A stretch of DNA of 64,000 nucleotides from Competibacter_A sp037045535 (GTDB lineage Bacteria; Pseudomonadota; Gammaproteobacteria; Competibacterales; Competibacteraceae): the NCBI GenBank assembly GCA_037045535.1, contig JBAOHI010000077.1, positions 1-64,000 of the forward strand, in the 5' to 3' direction. A model generated the notes under the pieces. The model saw only the letters and a list, made by a program, of their open reading frames with translations, did no database searches and had not been told where the DNA came from. Below, in pieces: positions 60,419-64,000 of the stretch (the first letter of the stretch is position 1; every line of letters starts with the position of its first letter). Position numbers and translations under genes: made by a program.

Positions 60419-62797
60419 TCATTCCCTTGTTTTCAAAATGGAGACAATGTCGAGCTGGAAGATCTTACGGGTGACGACCATTGCGGTGAGAACCACGGTC
60501 GTGAGTACCACGAGGGCGGCATAGCCAAAACTGGCACTCTCTATGTGCAACGGCAGCCGGAACATCTCGTTGGCGGTACCCTCGGTCAGCATGTGAGCAA
60601 ATCCATAGCCCAGACTACAGCCGACCGGAATGGCCGCCAGGGTCAAAATTCCAAGCTCGCCCAGCAGGATATAAGAGACATCAAAGCGCGAGTAACCGAG
60701 CAAGCGCATGCTGGCCAGTTCCCGTGCCCGTTCGGCCAGTGAGATCCGGGCGCTGTTGTAAACCACCCCAAAGATAATGATGGCCGCCACCACGATGTTG
60801 ACCAGTGTCATGCGCAGGTTCTGGGCCATGATCCGGCGCATCGCGGCCAGCGAGGCGGCATGGGAAACCACACCAGTGATGGCGGGGGTGTTTTTAAGAT
60901 GGTCGTACAGCGGCTCCAGCTCGGTCGAGTCGAGGCGCAAGTGCGTCCCGGTGATCACGTCGCCCTCCTTCATGAGATGGTTCAACAAGTTGCGGTCGAT
61001 GAACACCATGAAGAAAGTCAAACCGACGTAGGATTCGGCGACAGCGGTGACGGGCATATCGAGGGCGGCCTGATGGGTTTCCAGCAACTCGATGGCCACC
61101 CGATCCCCCCGACCGACCCCTAGCCATTGCGCCATGGCACTGGAAATGACCACACCTTGAGTCGGAATCGCCATCGGTTGCAGTTCGCGGTCGAGTGGCC
61201 GCGACAGTTCACCGAGACTCTCGCGAGCGACCAGCGTCACCCGGCGCGAGCGCAGACCGTAACGGATCTTGGCTGGCGTCACCCGGAAAGGCTCCACTTG
61301 CAGCACGCCAGGATAGTGCTCCATGTCGTAAATGGCCTTGTGAGGTCGAGTCTGGGCGAACGCGACGGTCATGTGTTGGCGTTCAGCGCGAAAAAAATGG
61401 GTGTCGATCATGTACACCGCCGAGTCGAGCACTCCAAGCGGCGCGACCAAAATGGCCGTGGCGGCGGCGATGCCCAGCGCGCTCAGCATCGAGCGTAACG
61501 GCCAGCGGACGATGTGGCGCAGGATCATCCGCGTCGGCTGATCCATCGGCAGGTGCAACCCGAGGCGTTCGATCAGGGTGCGGCGATAAACCGGTGGCGG
61601 TGGTGCGCGCATCGCCACCGCCGGTGGCAGCTTGATCACATCCCGTAAGCTGCCCATGGCACCGACCAGCGCCGCCGCCAGTGGAACGGCAGTGGCCTGC
61701 ATGAATGCGTTAGGCGTAAGCACGTACTCCAGAAAGGGAAAGCGGTAGTGGGCCGCATAGAGTTCCGTGACCGCTTGGCCGGCCCGAGCGCCGACGATTA
61801 GCCCTATCAGCACTCCCGCTACGACGATGGCCAACACGAACTTGAAATAGTGCCAGGCGATAGCGGCGTTGCTGTACCCAAACGCTTTTAGTGTCCCGAT
61901 CTGCTGGCGCTCGGTTTCGACGTGCCGCATCATCAGCATGTGCAGCAGAAAGGCCACCACGCCGATGAAGATCGGGGCGGCGAGATAGATCGAGGCGCGC
62001 AATTGCGCGATCTCACCGGATAGCGTGGCGTGAGAAATATGGTCACCGCGACCATAAGCACCCACGCCGCCGTAGGGATCAAGCAGCGCGTCAACTTGGC
62101 TGATCACTTCAGCCTCATCCGCGCGGGGCATCAGCGATAGCACGGCATCGTTAAAAGCGCCTTCCAGGTCGAAAGCGGCAGCCAGCGCCTTGCGGTCCAT
62201 CCACAACACGCCGAAACGCTCATCGTCGGGCACCATAGCCCCTGGTACACCGAAGAAGACGTATTCCGGCGACAGGGCGATGCCGACTACGGTGAGCTGG
62301 CGCTTTTGCCCTTTCAGGGTCGCCCAGAAGCTGCTCTCCAAGGTCAGGCCGCGAGCGTTGGCGAAAGCCTCGGTCAGCACGACTTCCTGGGTCGAGCCTG
62401 GCAGTGCCACGCGGCCGCGCCGCAGGTGAATCTGATTCAGCCCGCCCGCTTCCGGTAGCGATGAAAGCAGGCCATTGACCGGCTCGGACATGCCCTCGAT
62501 GTCGAGGACAACGTTATGGGTAATGCGCGTGCTGACTTGCTTGACACCGGAAATGGCAGCCAGCTTATCGGCTAGCGACTCAGGGGCACGACGTACCGAG
62601 GCGAACACATCGGCAAAGCGGTAACGCTCATAATAAACGGCCTGGGTCTGCTCCAGCGAGTCGATGGTACCCAGCGACATCACGAACCCTGCCGTGCCGA
62701 CTGCCGTGACCAAGGCAATCGCCAGCGCCTGGCTCCATAGCCGCTTCAGGTCGCGCAAGATCTTTCTGTCGAGAACACGCAATGCCGTGGCTCCCAA
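60419..62797 (-). CDS. ABC transporter permease, FtsX/MacB-like, two FtsX domains
   Basis: 792 residues. The first membrane helix (LAIALVTAVGTAGFVMSLG) is followed by a large periplasmic MacB-PCD-like domain (about 45-260), a first FtsX domain (three helices, about 265-395), a second helix plus periplasmic domain, and a final FtsX domain (LRMTLVNIVVAAIIIFGVVYN, then LASMRLLGYSRFDVSYILLGE). This is the layout of lipoprotein or peptide exporters. It begins one base after the stop of the ATPase gene with a TTG at 62797, so the two form one unit. Confidence 0.85.
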   Translation of the reverse strand: MGATALRVLDRKILRDLKRLWSQALAIALVTAVGTAGFVMSLGTIDSLEQTQAVYYERYRFADVFASVRRAPESLADKLAAISGVKQVSTRITHNVVLDIEGMSEPVNGLLSSLPEAGGLNQIHLRRGRVALPGSTQEVVLTEAFANARGLTLESSFWATLKGQKRQLTVVGIALSPEYVFFGVPGAMVPDDERFGVLWMDRKALAAAFDLEGAFNDAVLSLMPRADEAEVISQVDALLDPYGGVGAYGRGDHISHATLSGEIAQLRASIYLAAPIFIGVVAFLLHMLMMRHVETERQQIGTLKAFGYSNAAIAWHYFKFVLAIVVAGVLIGLIVGARAGQAVTELYAAHYRFPFLEYVLTPNAFMQATAVPLAAALVGAMGSLRDVIKLPPAVAMRAPPPPVYRRTLIERLGLHLPMDQPTRMILRHIVRWPLRSMLSALGIAAATAILVAPLGVLDSAVYMIDTHFFRAERQHMTVAFAQTRPHKAIYDMEHYPGVLQVEPFRVTPAKIRYGLRSRRVTLVARESLGELSRPLDRELQPMAIPTQGVVISSAMAQWLGVGRGDRVAIELLETHQAALDMPVTAVAESYVGLTFFMVFIDRNLLNHLMKEGDVITGTHLRLDSTELEPLYDHLKNTPAITGVVSHAASLAAMRRIMAQNLRMTLVNIVVAAIIIFGVVYNSARISLAERARELASMRLLGYSRFDVSYILLGELGILTLAAIPVGCSLGYGFAHMLTEGTANEMFRLPLHIESASFGYAALVVLTTVVLTAMVVTRKIFQLDIVSILKTRE

Positions 62798-62798
62798 C

Positions 62799-63551
62799 CT
62801 ACCAGGAAAGTTCTCGGGCCGGCCGGCGGCGGTCGTTGGTCCGGATATCGGCGATGTGGCCGTTGGTGAAAGAGACCACCCTATCGCCCATCGCCGCGAT
62901 CGAAACGTTGTGGGTGATCAAAACGGTGGTGGTTTGCAGCGCCCGGCTCGCGGTCTCGATCGCCTCCAGCACCAAGATCCCCGTGTTGGAATCCAGGGCA
63001 CCGGTCGGTTCATCGCAGAGCAATATCGACGGACGCTTGGCGATGGCGCGGGCCACGGCGACGCGCTGTTGCTCGCCGCCCGACATCTCGGCTGGAAAGT
63101 GGTCGGAACGTTCGGACAGCCCGACCAGATCGAGCGCTTCTTGCGGATGCAGGGGATTGGCGACGACCTCGGTGGCGAGCATCACGTTTTCGAGCGCGGT
63201 CAGGCTGGGAATCAGATTGTAGAATTGGAACACGAAGCCAATCTGCTCGCAGCGATAGCGGGTGCGCGCGCGCTCGTTGAAAGCGGCAAGGTCGGCGCCG
63301 CGATACAAAACCTGGCCGGCGGTCGGTATGTCGAGGCCGCCGAGAATGTTGAGAAAGGTGGACTTACCGCTACCCGACGGCCCCAGCATGACCACTAGCT
63401 CGCCGGGCCATAGTTCCAGGTCGATCCCGCGCAGCGCGTGGACTTCACCGGCGTCGGTGCGGTAAGTTTTCGTCAGGCCACGGGCGACGAAGGTCGGCTG
63501 GCCCGCCGCGCCGGTATCCGACGCCCCTGGGTTCAGCCGAGCCATGGCCAT
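62799..63551 (-). CDS. ABC transporter ATP-binding protein (LolD/MacB-like)
   Basis: 250 residues. Walker A GPSGSGKSTFLN, Q-loop QFYNLIPSLTALENVML, signature MSGGEQQRVAVARAI and Walker B LLCDEPTGALD are complete, with the LolD/MacB-type ELWPGELVVML lead. It energises the FtsX-type permease encoded directly downstream. The start is one of two nearby ATG codons (63551 or 63545); neither has a clear ribosome site. Confidence 0.9.
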   Translation of the reverse strand: MAMARLNPGASDTGAAGQPTFVARGLTKTYRTDAGEVHALRGIDLELWPGELVVMLGPSGSGKSTFLNILGGLDIPTAGQVLYRGADLAAFNERARTRYRCEQIGFVFQFYNLIPSLTALENVMLATEVVANPLHPQEALDLVGLSERSDHFPAEMSGGEQQRVAVARAIAKRPSILLCDEPTGALDSNTGILVLEAIETASRALQTTTVLITHNVSIAAMGDRVVSFTNGHIADIRTNDRRRPARELSW

Positions 63552-63591
63552 GCATCCGAATCCACGACGGTCAATGTTCGCGCCATCGCCA

Positions 63592-64000
63592 TCACCAGGG
63601 TGCCAGGATCAGCACGATCCCGCCCACCGTCGCCAAGCTGCCGATCACCACGGGCGGCGTGATTTTCTCCTTCAGCAAGAAAGCCGCCAGCGGCAGGACG
63701 AACAGCGGTTCGGTAGCGTTGAGCGTATTGGCGATAGACACATCCAAATGAGCGATCGCCACTAGCGATAGCCAGAATCCGCCAAACGTCACGACCACCA
63801 CCGATAGCAAAAAGAACCCGAAAAATCGCGGCTGGCGCAGAGCATTCAGTCCGCTCACGATCTGACCGGTGGCCTGCCCGAACAGGAAGATCCCGACAGT
63901 ACCCGCGACCATGCGAATAAAAGTGGCCTGAACGCTGCCCGTGGTCGCCAGCGCTTCCTTGGCGATGATGATTGACACCGCCATGGCGACCACCGAAAGC
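63592..64000 (-). CDS. EamA/DMT-family transporter, 3' part only
   Basis: The C-terminal half of a drug/metabolite transporter, cut by the window edge. At least four membrane helices are visible, including FFGFFLLSVVVVTFGGFWLSL and NATEPLFVLPLAAFLLKEKI, the conserved second EamA repeat; the stop is at 63592. The frame is open to the last base, so the start lies outside. Confidence 0.8.
   Translation of the reverse strand, partial: LSVVAMAVSIIIAKEALATTGSVQATFIRMVAGTVGIFLFGQATGQIVSGLNALRQPRFFGFFLLSVVVVTFGGFWLSLVAIAHLDVSIANTLNATEPLFVLPLAAFLLKEKITPPVVIGSLATVGGIVLILAPW

Noticed and set aside
1..64000. tRNA, rRNA, CRISPR arrays or riboswitches
   Set aside because: Looked for cloverleaf-like sequence, regular spaced repeats and known leader motifs by eye and saw none; a dedicated RNA search could not be run.

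Overview
The window looks like a chromosomal segment of a GC-rich, nitrogen-fixing gammaproteobacterium. The evidence is the molybdenum nif cluster (nifHDK-nifT-nifY-nifF-nifE-nifN-nifX-fdxB and nifVWZ), a draT gene for ADP-ribosylation control of nitrogenase, a full mod cluster, and intergenic palindromes of the kind common in this class. A Competibacter-type bacterium would fit (glycogen debranching enzyme, nif, very heavy insertion-sequence load), but that is a guess. There is no rRNA, tRNA or CRISPR array that I can see.

Layout. 1-10.9 kb is a graveyard of mobile elements: an IS200 fragment cut by a minimal Tn3-family transposon whose tyrosine recombinase is split by a small IS5-type element; istB and IS110 scraps; then a three-level nest (IS5-type element split by an IS4-type element, itself split by a large serine recombinase element); then an intact 1250-bp IS5-family element. 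11-16.4 kb is a minus-strand operon: SDR dehydrogenase, cyclase-family hydrolase, GMC oxidoreductase, glycogen debranching enzyme. 16.7-23.5 kb carries a small secreted protein behind a consensus-like sigma-54 promoter, a frameshifted sigma-54 activator, an EF-hand protein, and a bufferin-type metal-binding RiPP operon (bufA, frameshifted bufB, bufC, doxX) ending in a protoglobin-like protein without the usual haem histidine. 23.9-33.3 kb is one enormous multi-PAS hybrid histidine kinase gene split by an IS630 element.

34-51.9 kb is the nitrogenase region. nifVWZ (plus strand) has a NifA site and a sigma-54 promoter. It converges on modE-modA-modB-truncated haemoglobin-modD-modC (minus strand), with a ModE palindrome before modE. 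The long nif operon runs from nifH down to fdxB on the minus strand, with hairpins or REP-like palindromes between several genes. draT is divergent from nifH, and the NifA site for nifH lies inside draT. nifE carries an apparent one-base insertion. The mod genes import and sense molybdate for the FeMo cofactor, nifV makes its homocitrate, nifE/N/X/Y handle cofactor assembly and delivery, nifF and fdxB supply electrons, and DraT switches NifH off.

51.9-57 kb is a second IS graveyard (truncated IS3, IS5 fragments, an IS4 element, and a second copy of the 1250-bp IS5 element in inverted orientation to the first). 57.3-60.1 kb is a plus-strand operon of a small unknown protein, a secreted AGE-family epimerase-like protein and a DJ-1/PfpI protein, closed by a clear terminator. 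60.4-64 kb is an ABC exporter pair and the 3' part of an EamA transporter gene.

Four host or IS genes (sigma-54 activator, bufB, nifE, IS5 transposase) carry single-base frameshifts at otherwise well-conserved sites, so either assembly indels or real decay should be considered throughout.
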